NCBI GenBank assembly: GCA_021018815.1
Contig: JAITYX010000028.1
Coordinates: 4,419,001-4,483,000 of the forward strand
Direction: 5' to 3'
DNA: 64,000 bases
Origin: Talinum fruticosum
Lineage: Eukaryota > Streptophyta > Magnoliopsida > Caryophyllales > Talinaceae
Below the pieces are notes generated by a model, which worked only from the letters and a program-made list of their open reading frames with translations, had not been told where the DNA came from and ran no database searches. Within the stretch, counting starts at the first letter, position 1. Every line of letters starts with the position of its first letter. Shown here piece after piece: positions 22,130-34,395 of the stretch. Both the position numbers and the translations under genes were made by a program.

Positions 22130-23787
22130 TGTAACGCCCCCATCTCATAATCACCGGTTTAGTCTCAACAAACTAGCCGATGATTAGCGAAGCGGAAAGG
22201 AGGTCGGGGAAAATCATCGCCGCCCTTAACGAGAGAAAGGGAAAGGCTCGAATATAACTATATATATATATATATACTTGTGGTTATGCTATGAAATTAC
22301 AACTTGTACAACGATAAATAAAATTACATGTTAATATTCGATAAATGAAGTTAACGACACTCGATCACTAATACCCCAACATAGTTGCCACTGCAAGCCT
22401 TTAAGTCCCGAATAGAGCTTATGAACTCTTCTACTGCTTGACCTTCAATATCTTTACCTAAAACAAAATAAGGAGAATATTTTCCATATGTGAGCCAAAG
22501 CTCAGTATGTCCACTAACATGTCTGTAAAATAAAGGTTATTAAATAGTTGAGTTGAGCGCACGCATTTCAATTCATTTGTAAATGAGGGGAGAATATAAC
22601 GTAAAATAGTTGCTCATTTATTATCCGAGTGGAACCTTTACAATCATTAGGTTTCCCTAAATGTGCACACACCCGCACCGATCGGGAAGTCAAGTTGATT
22701 GTGGCCACATGTACTGTGTGGCCAACATAAATAATGGTGAAGTATGGAGCGGATCAACATTTACACTCGGCAAATATTATTTGCAAATGATTCTTTGATT
22801 TTATTAATATCAGCCATACCCGACTTTGGTCTATAAATGAAATATTGAAGGGCACGATCAATGAACGTACCTCATAAACCGAATTTAATTGATGAACTGA
22901 ATTTGATTCCTTTCTTTATGACCTTGAGTGGGACCCAAACGAGCGATGATCGATGAACTTGAATCAAATTTTAAAAAATAAAACTCGTCAAGGAGAATCA
23001 AATTTTAATTTTCAATTTATTTTGTTTATTGTAACATTTAATACTATATTAATTGAAAGACAATAATGTCAATTTCTATCACAAATTAACATAATAGCAT
23101 CCATGGTTATAAATTTCATTTGCTTTTGTTATTGGCAACTTTTATTTTTAAATTATTGTAAATAAAAAGATACTATAAAGTTTTAATATTATTTCTTTTA
23201 TCAAATTATGAATTTTAACAATTATAATTTATTCTTCTTACTTTATATATATATGTGAATTCAAAAATGTTTTATTTTACTTTTCCCTAACAAGGGGTTT
23301 ATTTTACTGTTGGAATGTAATTAATATAAGCTTTAAAACAGTATAATGCTTTACTTTGAAATATAAAGATGATTAATCCTTAATTAAAACATTTAATAAT
23401 TTTAAATTGTATTCTAATTATTCGTACAAATTCTAAATTTTTACTTAATATGAAAATTTGACAACCATGAGCTAATCATATTATAAGTCCTAAAAGTACA
23501 TAGTTATTTTCCTTTAGAAGTGATTAACATTAATTTATTTAATTATTTTTAATAAGTAAAAATTATTTACTTTATTTTAGATTAAAAGTATGACACCCTC
23601 ATAATTTAAACGTTATGTCTCAATTTAACTCCTTTTGCATACTAATAAAGATAACTAATTATGATTTAATTAGATGAAAAAAATTACTTAATGATTACCT
23701 TACAAGTGAGGTGAAGCCAGCTAGGGAAGGGATGTTGTCGTGGTTCCGGAGGTGGCTGGTGGCGTAAAGTGTCTGGCGGGAGGGTGG

Positions 23788-25776
23788 TGTAGACATCTAA
23801 AACGTGTCATCTCTTATCTGCTTTTATTTCGTGTTTTATACTATTGGCCCGATGATGTGATCTCGAGTCTTGTTTGAGGATTTGGATCATGGACGAGTAT
23901 TTGATTGGTGCGACGGAAACCGAGAAACTAAAAAACCCCTTTAGCAAAAATAAATATCCTCTTACCTTGGATCGGTCCAAAAATCCCTTTTCTTTTGAAC
24001 GGTCCAAGCCCGAGTCAAACCTCCGGAGTCAACGGAAGTCCAATGCCGCGTATTGGGAGATTCCGAGCTCAAAATACCGCATTTCACTTTTGTCCAACCC
24101 AGACACGGAGTCGAAGACACCAAGGTGACGTTAGGCGTTGCGTTTCATGATCATTAGTATCAAAACACTGCGTTCAACTCCAAGACAGTCCGCCCGACAC
24201 ATGGAGCCTTTTCCCATAAAGCGACGTCGTGGCCGGTGCCCTCTATTTGGTTTGTTCACCTTGAAACGCCCACATTTTGCCCGAAGAATCCCGTTGCAGC
24301 ATGGAAGGATAGCAGGACCCCGGAATGACGTCGTATGGCCGATGTCCCCTACCTCCGGGATCCGGTTCTATCCGGTTTTATCCCTTCATTTTCTTGACTG
24401 AATTTTTAACGGATTCTGGTTCGGCTTGGACTGGCTGATTAAAGGAAAACCCTAGGTCATTTTGTGACATATCCTCGGAGAGCTTAGGCTCTCATTTTAA
24501 CAACTTATTCCTTAGGGTCATGTCTGGTGAAACCCGACTAAGAGCTACTCGAATAGTTCCTTTTCGTTATGATCTCTTGGTCCCTTTTGAGCTTACTCCT
24601 AGTCCTTTCCTTATTTCCTATATCTAATACTCTATTAACTACACACATCTTCCCATTCAAATCTACAAAAGTCACAAAAAGGCCTTCTCGATTCACCACT
24701 GTCGCATCAATAGATCCATATCCGAGATCCAGATCAGCAATGGGATAACCCGAGGGCAACAATTCATCCTTGACAACAATTATTTATTTATTTCATATTT
24801 TTACTGCTTTTTGTATTGTGGAAAAAGATTTTTATCGCATTAAATTCCTCCTCGCCTCGATGTCATCTTTTAATTTCTCACTTTCTTTTCTTTCCGCTTT
24901 TCTTTTCTTTTCATTTTTGCTTTCTTTTATCGCCTATTATATATTCTTTTATTGTTTTTCGGCATGTTTTGATTGCTTTCAATTCCGTATTGCATAATTT
25001 TTATTTGTGTTTAATATGTTATTTAAATTCACTACTCAAACTAGTAATGGCCGTTGTTTGACGGGCGGAATGGAAGGGGTTATCCCTACATTTCATACTC
25101 TCGCCCTCGAATTGGATTCTTGGTTCTAGACCAATGGAGTCACTTTTAGCCTCTTTCAACTTAGTTTGTCCATACTAAGATTGGAAGAGCATTTATTTAT
25201 TTATTTTAACTAGTTTTTCATCCCTAAAACCGACTAGCAACTCCCTCTTTCAATTTATTTTTATTCAATTGCTTCTCGGCTTTTTCGATCGAACAATAAA
25301 AAAAGGAATTCTGGATCTCGTCAACTAGGCTAGAGGCCAAGGCTGATTACCTCACCCGTGGCCCCGGCCGCGCCCGACCACTAGGTGCAGGCTACCGCCT
25401 ACAACGAATGGTCAGTAGGCGAGGCTCGAGTCCAAATCGGTGTTTTCGCACCAATTTAGCTCTAAAGCCTCGGGATAGAAATGGAAAACTCTAATTTTCT
25501 TTATTTTTCGGTTAGTGCTTAATATCAAGAGACTTCTGAAAAAATTTATAAAATAAAATAATTAATAAAACCGTCACTCAATCTGATTTAATTTATTTTA
25601 ACTTAATTTAATAAAATTCAGAAATCTTAATAAGAGGTTTATCCCCACTTTCCACATTTCATCTTAGAAACCCTAAAATCATTTTCATCTTTAAAAATAA
25701 AAAAAATAATTTAAAACCCTCCAATTTGTGGGGAAGCTCGCCTCCCGTCTGGGGACTGAGCACCCTGGTTCCTATA
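23788..25776 (+). repeat. 5' LTR of D
   Basis: Starts TGTAGACATCTAAAACGTGTC and ends GGTTCCTATA before the PBS; 1,989 bp. Collinear with the 3' remnant at 38,188-39,683 and with E's LTR. The TATA region present in other copies reads GACATATCCTCGGAGAGC here. Confidence 0.85.
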
Positions 25777-25795
25777 ATGGCAACTCCACTGGGGA
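25777..25795 (+). other. Primer binding site of D
   Basis: ATGGCAACTCCACTGGGGA immediately after the LTR; one substitution from the Tat-type TGGCGACTCCACTGGGGA. Confidence 0.8.
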
Positions 25796-27276
25796 TAAAT
25801 CACTTATTAAGAGGGCAAAACTTGAAAATTTGAGTAGTTAGTTTTAAATAATGTGTTTTCATTAGGCATCCCGCATTTAAGCAACCTTGACCATAGTTTA
25901 TTTTGTTGGTGGACCATTAGGCTTTCCCCTTGAAAAACATTTCTAGAAAGAGGCTCCCATTGTGTCCCGGGCGGGCCCAATTAGGCTTGGTTGCCAACAG
26001 AGGTTGTATCTCTTCCCTCGTAGCACGCGCTCTTGACATACCAATAGGCACCGAGGATTTAATGCATTCTTTCTGCCGCCACCCTACGGAGGACTAAATC
26101 CTCGAATTATGAGACACCATGTATCCTATCTAGTTTGAACCCTTTTTGACTATAGATCCTTGGTCTTTAGGTGGTACCTTGCCTCTTCATTTGCATGCTT
26201 GGATAAGTGTGATTGTTTTTAGATTTGATCTTCTACTTGTGAGCCTTTAGGGATAGGTGAGGAGTGCTGATTAGCCCTTGCGTAGGTGTAAATAAAATAC
26301 TATAAACATTTCTTAGAGTCAGTCCATTATGTGCATTTTAGCCACAAGTCAAACCGCCTTGCCCTTTTAGATTGGTCCATTAATTGCATGTGTGAGTCAT
26401 CTTAAAATCTTCTTTAGGGAGTTTAGGTAGTTATCGCCAGTCAGTCTAGAAGAGTTCTACCAAGAACTCCTCTATCTCTTTAATCGATCGGCTTTTAGAC
26501 CTTCATTTTTCCGCATGTCCATTTTGTATTTTCATCTTTCATTTAGCCAAAATAAAAATCATCTCAAATTAGGTGAGCCCATTTTTCATTTTCATCTTTC
26601 ATCTAGCCAAAATAAAAATCATCTTAAATTAAGGTGAATCCATTTTGCATTTTCATTTTCATTTAGTCAAAATAAAACTCATCTCAAATTAAGGTGAGTC
26701 CATCTTGTATTCCCATTCTTCATTTAGCCATAGTAAAACTCATAAAGTGAGTCCATTTTGCATTTTCATCTTTCATTTAGCCAAAAATAAAATTCATCTC
26801 AAATTAGGTGAGTTCTTGCACATTAGCCAAAATACATCCATCTTTAAATAGGATCAATCATTTATGCATTCTAATTAGGCATTAGCCAAATCATAAAATC
26901 ATCTCAACTTAAGTCATAAGCATCATTGCATACACTTCATTTGTTGTGCATTCCTTATGTGCATCAAAATAAAGAGCATTCCTAGTCTCTTCGGGTCTTG
27001 TGCTTAAGCCTCTTCCTCCCAAAAGTGGTATTCTTTCACATGGTCCTAAGTATCATCCTTTAGGCCGCAGAATAGGGAAGTCTATTGCAATTGAGTATCG
27101 TCGAATCCAAGCTCCAAAAGGTTAGAACACCTTAACAAGGAGTCTAACACATCTTCTCCCGCTCCGCACCACGTTACGCCCCACGGTCTACATCGGTGTG
27201 AAATACTCCACCGCATATGATACCAGTTTAGTCTATTTTCCGTCGTAGGATAGTATCGAGAAAGAATTCCCCTCTA
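25796..27276 (+). other. Leader of D with minisatellite 26,520-26,900
   Basis: Noncoding leader of about 1.5 kb. It holds about seven units of the AAATTAGGTGAGTCC type separated by CATTTAGCCAAAATAAAA. Confidence 0.8.
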
Positions 27277-28720
27277 ATGGATGGAACACCGGAGCAATCT
27301 CCTATCCTTGCCCCGCTCAATGAAAACTCAGCCAAAATGGAAGTCAAGATTGAGGCTCAACATAAGAAAATAGAGTCTATAGCGAGGCGATCTTAAGGCT
27401 ATCCTAAAAGCTATTGAGGATAGTAAGAGAGCCGAGGAAGAAGAACGATCAAGAGGACGAATTCCTCTACCTCCACCTAATCCATCTCCTCTAGACAGGC
27501 CTAAGCATGAATCCAAGCCTCAGCCTGATCCACGCATAGATCGGATAGAATAAATGTTAAGGGAGTCATCCATGTTCGGTACCCATAACTTTGATCATAA
27601 GGGATTTACTTCAATCCCTAAAGGGAAACTACCCCTAAGTTCATCATGCCCGATATTAAATTTTGAGGTTCCGAGAATCCCTATTGTCATGTTTGTAACT
27701 TCGAGGAGCAACGAATCTTAAGAACATACCGAAAGATACTTACCACATCATCTTTTCGTGGACTTTCGATATCGATGTAATGAAGTGGTATAATGCGGTC
27801 GACCCACGCAAGGTCACCAATTGGACTGATCTCGTGGAAGGAGTTCTTGCACAAATACTCCTATAACACCGAGCTACCTGTCACACTTAGAGACTTGGAG
27901 TTGATCAAGCAAGGTGAGAAAGAAAGCTTTACTCGACTTTCTCGCCGGATGGAAGGCAAAGGCTGCCCATATGGTAGACCGATTATTCGAGAAGGACCAA
28001 GTACGAATTATCGTGAAGAACCTTCAACCTACTTACAATCAGTATCTTAAATTCCTACCAATGATGAGCTTCTCAACCCTTAAAGACGCCGGCATGCTGA
28101 TAGAAGAGCTTTCTATCACAACGACAAAAGTCGTGATCTGGGTATAGAGGTAATTATCGGTCTAAAGATAAGAAAAACTCCAATCAAGACAATACTCGCA
28201 GAGGTGCGGACGTAAATGCCCTTAATAGGTATAATGACTACGCTCCTATTGGTACCACATACGCTTAAGCCCTTGACCACCTGTGGCCAAAGGGAAAATA
28301 GAATTGCCACCCATTAGAGCGGAATTAGAAACCGTAAAACAGTCCACAAGCCGGGATGCGGGAAAATTCTATAAATACCATTGTGCACGAGGAAACGAGA
28401 CCAAGCAATGCTTGGAAGTTCAAGAACAAATTGGAGAGTATGTTTCATAATGGTCAACTCCCTCTTCTAAGGTCGCTTAGATACCAAGCAATAATAAGAA
28501 TCCTTTCAGCGGTACCTTAGCTATTTTCTCTAAATCGATTCCAGGTCAGTGGGACCCATCTTTCTTCATTCAAGACATTGACGAGTCTAAACCACTTCTT
28601 AGCTTGCCTCCTTTAGATCCAGAAGTCCTTAGGTTGTGGGTAAGTGATGAGGAAGGCGTCTACGAAACCAAAGACAATAGTGACGGCGACGATGACTTCT
28701 AGGGCACACCACCCTTAGAA
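27277..28720 (+). pseudogene. Tat gag of D, broken
   Basis: Gag forms the virus-like particle and binds the element RNA. The ATG at 27,277 gives MDGTPEQSPILAPLNE, a start also present in E (53,865). Landmarks in order: a Glu/Arg/Pro-rich linker, KF-stop-GSENP near 27,660, MKWYNAVDPRKV, WTDL, YSYNTELPVTLRDLELIKQG, LAGWKAKAAHMVDR, QVRIIVKNLQPTYNQY, and a degenerate knuckle (FYKYHCARGNETKQC). Stops include TGA at 27,664-27,666 and TAG at 28,700-28,702, both shared with E; several frameshifts divide the frame. The C-terminal part is acidic (GVYETKDNSDGDDDF). Length and order fit gag of Tat elements. Confidence 0.85.
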
Positions 28721-29034
28721 GAAAAAGACTTTTAGGGAGAAGCTAAAGGTCCGTAAATCCAATTCCTTACTAAATCGGACGATATAATGCACCATGGGTC
28801 CACAACATACTCATGAAGCACCAAAAGAACTTCAAGCTACTAAAGAAGAAGACCTAATCCCGAAACAACTTCAAAATTTAAAAGATGACATTTCAATTTG
28901 GCAACTCATATCTACTTCCCGAAAACACATGTAGGCCTTAATTGAAGCGCTTAGCAAGATCGAGGTCTCTCCCGAAACCACACCGGAAGAAGTAATAGGA
29001 TTGGTTAGCGAGTGGGGATGAAACCATCACTTTC

Positions 29035-29952
29035 GATTAGAAGGATCTCCTTAAAGGTGTTGCACACAACAATGCCCTTTATTTAACTATAACTTGCATA
29101 AGCAAGTTTATCCCCTTAACCTTGGTAGACAATGGATTGGCTGTGAATGTTTTGTCCTTGGAGGATCGCCAAAAGGTTAAGAATCGAGATAGCAACAACT
29201 CTCTAAATAGATCTGTTCATCTCCGAGCCTATAATAACTCTAAGAGAATAGTCTTAAGAACATTGACCTTACCAATCAATGTAGGGCATGTGGTAATTGA
29301 TTTCCAAGTCCTAGACATCCTAACTACATTCAATCTACTTCTAGGATGCCCTTAGTTGCATGATCATCAAGCGATGCCCTCTACATTGCACCAGAAAGTT
29401 AAGATGATCATCAAAGGTCAGGTCGTAACCATCAACGGGGACAATCTCCGTGCTACCATCACCTTCAAAGAATCGGTCGTTGAAATTGAGCACGATGCCG
29501 ATAACAAAGAGCTTTATAGATTTGTGAGTGTCGCTGCCTTAGACAAGGATGAAGCACCTCTTAACTTCAATCCTTATGGCAACCCTAGCGTCCACTTGAT
29601 GCTTAGGAAGAAGGGGTATTTTTCGAGGCCTAGCTGCAGGCGAAGGGGATATCACTCTATCTTTCAGCCCCTTGAACCTACTAACAACTATACATTCGAG
29701 CTAGGCTATCAACCTGCTACTAAGGAAATAGCCAAGCCAAGTGGGAAGTTTAGACTAAGAGGACTCGCACCTTACATAGTCTGCTCCATCAAGCCCTTTC
29801 CCGGTACTCTAAACGGGCAATTTCTTAAAGAAGGGGATAACTTACCTTACTACGGTTTTCTTAAGCCATATTACCTCAAAGATAAGGGTATTCTAGTACA
29901 TGGCTTGGAGATCTTTAACAACTGCTATATACTTGGAAAAAGAGGCACCTAA
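29035..29952 (+). pseudogene. Tat aspartic protease and downstream linker of D
   Basis: The protease cuts the Gag-Pol polyprotein. HNNALYLTITC is followed by IPLTLVDNGLAVNVL, the Tat form of the active site (DNG for DTG). Then come LRAYNNSKRIVLRTLTLPI, VVIDFQVLD and FNLLLGCP-stop-LHDHQAMPSTLHQK; the stop at 29,353-29,355 replaces the Trp of the conserved GRPW. The following 198 codons are open (29,356-29,952) and carry LMLRKKGYF, YHSIFQPLEPTNNY and ELGYQPA, the usual spacer between protease and RT. A frameshift lies near 29,040. Confidence 0.85.
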
Positions 29953-30569
29953 CCTCCTTGAAGAGAGATAGTCCACACCGGACTATACCAACTTGGTCGG
30001 GAATAATATCTTTGGCCTACTATTCGGATAGGAGAAGAACGCGAGAGGAATTCGGTCTCGGTACTATCTCGAGCCATGTCGCACCCGCAGTTCGATTCGT
30101 CTAGATTCATCACCGACATTGACACTCGAAGGATCAAACATATTACTTGGATTGACGTTGAGGAGGGCCTTGAGTTTGCTGTTAGCTTAGGAGAGCATCT
30201 CTTTCCCGAGTCTAGTACTAGGGCCTTTGTTTCTATTCCTGTTGCTTCTAATTCATTTTCTAATTTTGTTGTTTACAATTTTGAGTCCGAGGTACTTATT
30301 TCCTCATTCAATAAGATGAACCTTTCGATTACTCCTTGCCTTCTCCTATTTTCAATTGTTTTGCCTTTAATGATGAACAAGAAATCCCTAAAGAATTAAT
30401 AAAAGCTATGGAAGACCATGGAAATCGCTCATCAATAATAGAGGAAACAATAACAATTAATCTAGGATCAATTGATCAACTCTGAAGGGGTTGAAATCGG
30501 GAAGACATAGGATCTAAAAGAGCGAAGCAATTTACTTTGCTCCTTACAGGGCTCATAGTTGTCTTTGCA

Positions 30570-31340
30570 TGATCCTACAAAGACATGCTAGGGATAGATC
30601 CAAGTATAGCGGAACATAAAATTCTACTTTACGAGAACGCCAAGCTAGTTAAGAAGAAGCTCAAAAGGATAGAACCTGAATGGGCACTTAAGTTTAAGGA
30701 AGAAGTCTAGAAATAGTTAGAGGTTGGGTTCATCAAAGTAGCCTATTATCCTTAGTGGGTAGCAAACATAGTCCCGATTCGGAAGAAGGACGGTAGGTTT
30801 CGAATGTGCATTGACTTCAGGAATTTAAATAAGGCAAGTCCCAAGGATGATTTCCCGCTACCCCATATCAACATCCTTGTAGACAACACGAGTAGGACAT
30901 GCTCTGCTCTAATTTATGGATGGCTATACTTGGGTACAATCAGGTGAAGATGACTCGAAGAAGACATGGAGTGGACAACCTTCATCACTTAATGGAGGAC
31001 ATACTTGTTATGTGATGATTCCATTCGGGCTCAAAAATGATGGCGCAACATATAAGAGGACAACTACAACATTATTGAACGACATGATCCACAAAGAAGC
31101 CAAGGTCTATGTGGATGACATGATCGTTAAGTCCAAGGATAGGGTAGGGCACCTAACTAGCCTTAAAAAGTTCTTCAAAAGATTTAGAAAATACAACATG
31201 CACCTTATTCATCAAAAGTGTTCCTTCGGGGTAACCTCGGGCAAGTCTGTTAGGATATGTTGTTAGTTTTAGAGGAATCAAAGATGATCCATCCAAGATC
31301 AAAGCTATTCAGGAAATTCCGCCACCAAAAATAGAAAAGG
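30570..31340 (+). pseudogene. Tat reverse transcriptase of D, broken
   Basis: RT copies element RNA into DNA. Landmarks: PEWALKFKEEV, ANIVPIRKKDGRFRMCIDF, NLNKASPKDDFPLPHI, FMDGY (first catalytic Asp), TTFIT-stop-W, and VYVDDMIVKSKDRVGHL (the YVDD box, intact). Stops at 30,753 (TAG before WVANIV) and 30,990 (TAA after FIT) occur at the same codons in E. Others (TAG at about 30,710) are private. A GC-rich loss near 30,890 shifts the frame before FMDG. Confidence 0.85.
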
Positions 31341-31479
31341 AGATCGGGGATTCCTAGGACGTTTACGAGTACATTAGTCGTTTCATATCAAAACCGACTA
31401 TGGTATGTGAACCCATTTTCAAGAAGTCGAAGAAAGGGTCTGAGCCTATTTGGGATGACGAGTGCTAAAAAGCATTCGA

Positions 31480-32110
31480 AAAGGTTAAGGAATATCTAGC
31501 CAACCCTCTAGTGTTAGTTCCGCCCCAACCAGGGAAACCTTTACTTTTGTACCTCGCTACGACGGAGACAACTATGAGAGCCATGCTAGCTCAATGAGAC
31601 GGAAAGGAAGAGCATGTGGTATATTATCTAAGCGAGAAATTCTTAGATTATGAGACTCCACACAAGCTATTAGAGAAGGCATCATTGGGATTAGTATAGG
31701 CTACTAAGAAGCTCGAGCACTACATGTTACCCTACGAGGTACATGTAGTAGCACCGATGGATCCCATCAAGTACATCTTTGAGCAACGAACCATCGGTAG
31801 CAAAATAGCTAGATGGACCGTCATGCTATCTGAATTTGAACTCAAGTATGTCCCTCAAAATCGATCAAAGGAAGGGTAGTGTCGGAATTCCTAACCGATC
31901 TACCCGTAACTAAATCGCAACCCGAACACCTCGACTTTCCGGACGAGAATATTTTACAAGTGGAGGTGGGCTTATGGATAATGTACTTCGATGACACTTC
32001 CAATCGAAGGGCTTTGGAGTAGGGATCCTCTTAGTCTTGCTAGAAGGAGCACATTCATTCAATGCCCATTTATTTATGAACAATATCCCTAACGACATTC
32101 ATTGAATGCC
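31480..32110 (+). pseudogene. RNase H and truncated archaeal-type RNase H of D
   Basis: RNase H removes the RNA strand during reverse transcription. Visible: PGKPLLLYLATTETTMRAML, a TGA where E has an Arg codon, HVVYYLSEKFLDYE, ATKKLEHYML, APMDPIKYIFEQ, KIARWTVMLSEFELKYVPQ. About 31,965 the second domain starts (LWIMYFDDTSN) but jumps to CATTCATTCAATGCC. About 900 bases shorter than expected sequence is explained by a deletion of the ACITGLQA and IFGDS parts that E retains (58,700-58,790). Tat elements normally carry both RNase H types. Confidence 0.8.
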
Positions 32111-32219
32111 ATTTTACATAAAGCAACGGAGTCGACTGCGCACGTATATCCACCGAAGTGTCTAGATACTGACAAAACTAGTTGGTAGCATGTCATCTAT
32201 CAATATTTAGATAGACAAG

Positions 32220-33180
32220 AATATCCATTAAACTACGCACCTAGAGCCCAACGAGCTATCGGGATGCTAGCAGCCCAGCTTTTCATCTACCATGGGCGGT
32301 TGTACAAGAAAACCAACACGAGGATTAGTTTACTTTGTGTTAACCAACATGAAACAAAGCACATCATGGATGAAATTCATGGTGGGGAATGTGGACCCCA
32401 TATGAATGGAAAGATGTTGGTTTAGAAGATTCAAAGGCTTGGATACTACTTGGTCGACCATGGCAGCAGATTACCATGAATTCGTTAAAAGGTTCCTCAA
32501 GTGTCGGTGTATGCAAATTTACAACACCATCCACGCTCGTTTGTCACGACACTTGCATCACCCCGGCCATTCTCGATTTAGGGAGTTGATATTATTGTCA
32601 AAGTGACCCCTAAAGGAATGGGCGGTCATAAATTTGTGTTAGTAGCAATTGACTACTTCACCAAGTGGGTAGAAGCGACCTCTTACACAATGTTGATATC
32701 CAAGTAGGTAACGAAGTTCATTACTCGGAATATCATTTGTCGATATGGTGTACCCTATGAATTGATTAGTGACCATGGTAGTCACTTCAAGAAAGAAGTA
32801 GCGGACTCTACTGGAGAAGTACAAGATCAAGCACCATAAATCTTCTTCATATCGTCCCGAGACCAATGGAGCAATCGAGGTCGCCAACAAAAATATTCGC
32901 AAAATAATGGAGAAGATGGCTGTCGGCTAGAAGGATTGGCCCGATAAGTTGCCCTTCGCTTTGTGGGGCTATCGGACCTCTATCGGGACCTCCACGGGAG
33001 CAACACCTTACTCCCTAGTGTATAGCGTGGAAGTAGTCCTTCGAATAAAAATTACCATACCCTTGCTATGAATCATCGCTAAGAGTCGGATTCTAGAAGC
33101 GGAATGGGCTAAAGCACGCTACGAAGAGTTAGTGTTGCTAGATGAAAGGCACCTCAACACCTTGCATAAAGTTTAGGCCT
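32220..33180 (+). pseudogene. Tat integrase of D, broken
   Basis: Integrase inserts the cDNA. Visible: the zinc domain start (HETKHIMDEIHGGECGPHMNGKML), a Cys pair (KCRCMQ), GHKFVLVAIDYFTKWVEATSY (first catalytic Asp), ICRYGVPYELISDHGSHFK (second Asp), TNGAIEVANKNIRKIMEK (third residue, Glu, kept), and the C-terminal WDKLPFALWGYRTS-like segment. Frame changes and stops occur at about 32,425, 32,600, 32,705 and 32,930. E's copy has lost the third residue. Confidence 0.85.
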
Positions 33181-33806
33181 AACTGGTAACGCCTATTTGT
33201 GCTTAGTCGGATACTTGCTAGGAAGGATAATAAAATTGATTGATTTAGATGGTGAAGAGGTCTTTCGAGTACACAAACTTTAATCAACTGAAGAAATATT
33301 ACGTTTAGCATGTCAACTAAACAAAATAGTACAGCGGGCTAAGCTAGGCCCAACCAGGCCACGCAATGGTAGGCGCCGACCACCACTCGGACAACGTGGG
33401 TTGGTTGGGCCAAACAATTTGCCCTGGTTGTATCTCTCGTAGTTATTTGTTCGACGTTCCAATCGGACGGTCCGCTTATTTATTTGTTATAGGGTGGTCC
33501 AATTAGGTGATCTATTAGCGCAATTAATTCCTTAATTGTTTCAATTAATTTCTAAGGGCGGTCCAATTAGGTTGTCCAATTTATTTATACCTCTAGATAA
33601 GCGATAATAAAATAAAGCATAAAGTGAGCATAAAACTTACTTTTATTTAATAAAAGGTAAGCTTACTACTTACCTAAGTACTTAGTTACTAAAAAGGGAA
33701 AAACAAACATACTACTTGTAGAAAAATAAAAGCTGTTCTAAAGAGACAAACCTAAATTTCCTAATTCTTTTATTTCGTCCTAAAAATTCTCTCTACTAAT
33801 TAAGCC
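33181..33806. other. Spacer between pol and antisense ORF of D
   Basis: Noncoding and collinear with 60,200-60,757 in E: shared blocks include GGGTTGG, GGCGGTCCAATT, TTTATACCTCTAG and GAGCGATAAT. AT-rich with repeated GGTCCAATTAGG. Confidence 0.7.
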
Positions 33807-33960
33807 CTAGTCTATTTTCACTTTCTTCCCTTTTGGGTCACTAGACTCGGCCCTGTCATCGTGGGTGCGCTTCTTTAGCTCTTCAATTCTATGGGCACTC
33901 CTTTCTTCCACTTCCTTACCTTCGATTCCCTTCTATGGGCTCGTTCATTGATCCGAGGGT
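33807..33960 (-). pseudogene. Antisense ORF remnant of D (C-terminal end)
   Basis: On - the segment reads NERAHRRESK, then after a frameshift AHRIEELKKR, AESSDPKGKKVKID and a stop at 33,807-33,809. E has the same tail (60,758 on). The rest of the antisense gene is missing, replaced by copia K and associated repeats. Confidence 0.7.
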
Positions 33961-34036
33961 CCATACAAGAAATTTAACTCCACAAAAAGGAGGAAGAGAT
34001 GAAAACTTACCAGCCGGATCATAATCTGTCCCAAAT

Positions 34037-34345
34037 GATATGTATAGGACGTATACAACTTTAGAAACTGGGTATAAGGATTCCTGATGGTTGCTTTCTC
34101 GTGTTCTTGTTGAGAGAGGGATCGAAGTAGAACATGTTACGAGATGGATCGTAAAGAATGAGCGGAGCCTATGTATTGTTGAGAGAGAATGATATGTATA
34201 GGATATATACAAATTTAGAAACCGGGTATAAGGATACACGAGTGGTTGCTTCCTCCTGTTCTTATTGAGAGAGAGATCGAAAGTAGAACATGGTCCGAGA
34301 TGGATTGTAAGGAACAAACGGAGGCTATGTATTGTCACAATTTTA
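34037..34345. repeat. 154-bp tandem duplication
   Basis: Two copies (34,037-34,190 and 34,191-34,345) both run GATATGTATAGGA through GGTATAAGGAT, GTTGAGAGAG, GATCGAA, AGAACATG to GGAGCCTATGTATTGT. A 140-codon - frame across it has no domain. Confidence 0.85.
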
Positions 34346-34395
34346 AGGCTTGATTCACTTGCCTAGGTACCAGCAAAACCCACAAGGACCCTAAA

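Noticed and set aside
33916..34338. 140-codon frame on - across the 154-bp duplication
   Set aside because: The frame survives because the duplication is internally repetitive; it has no domain and no plausible start context.
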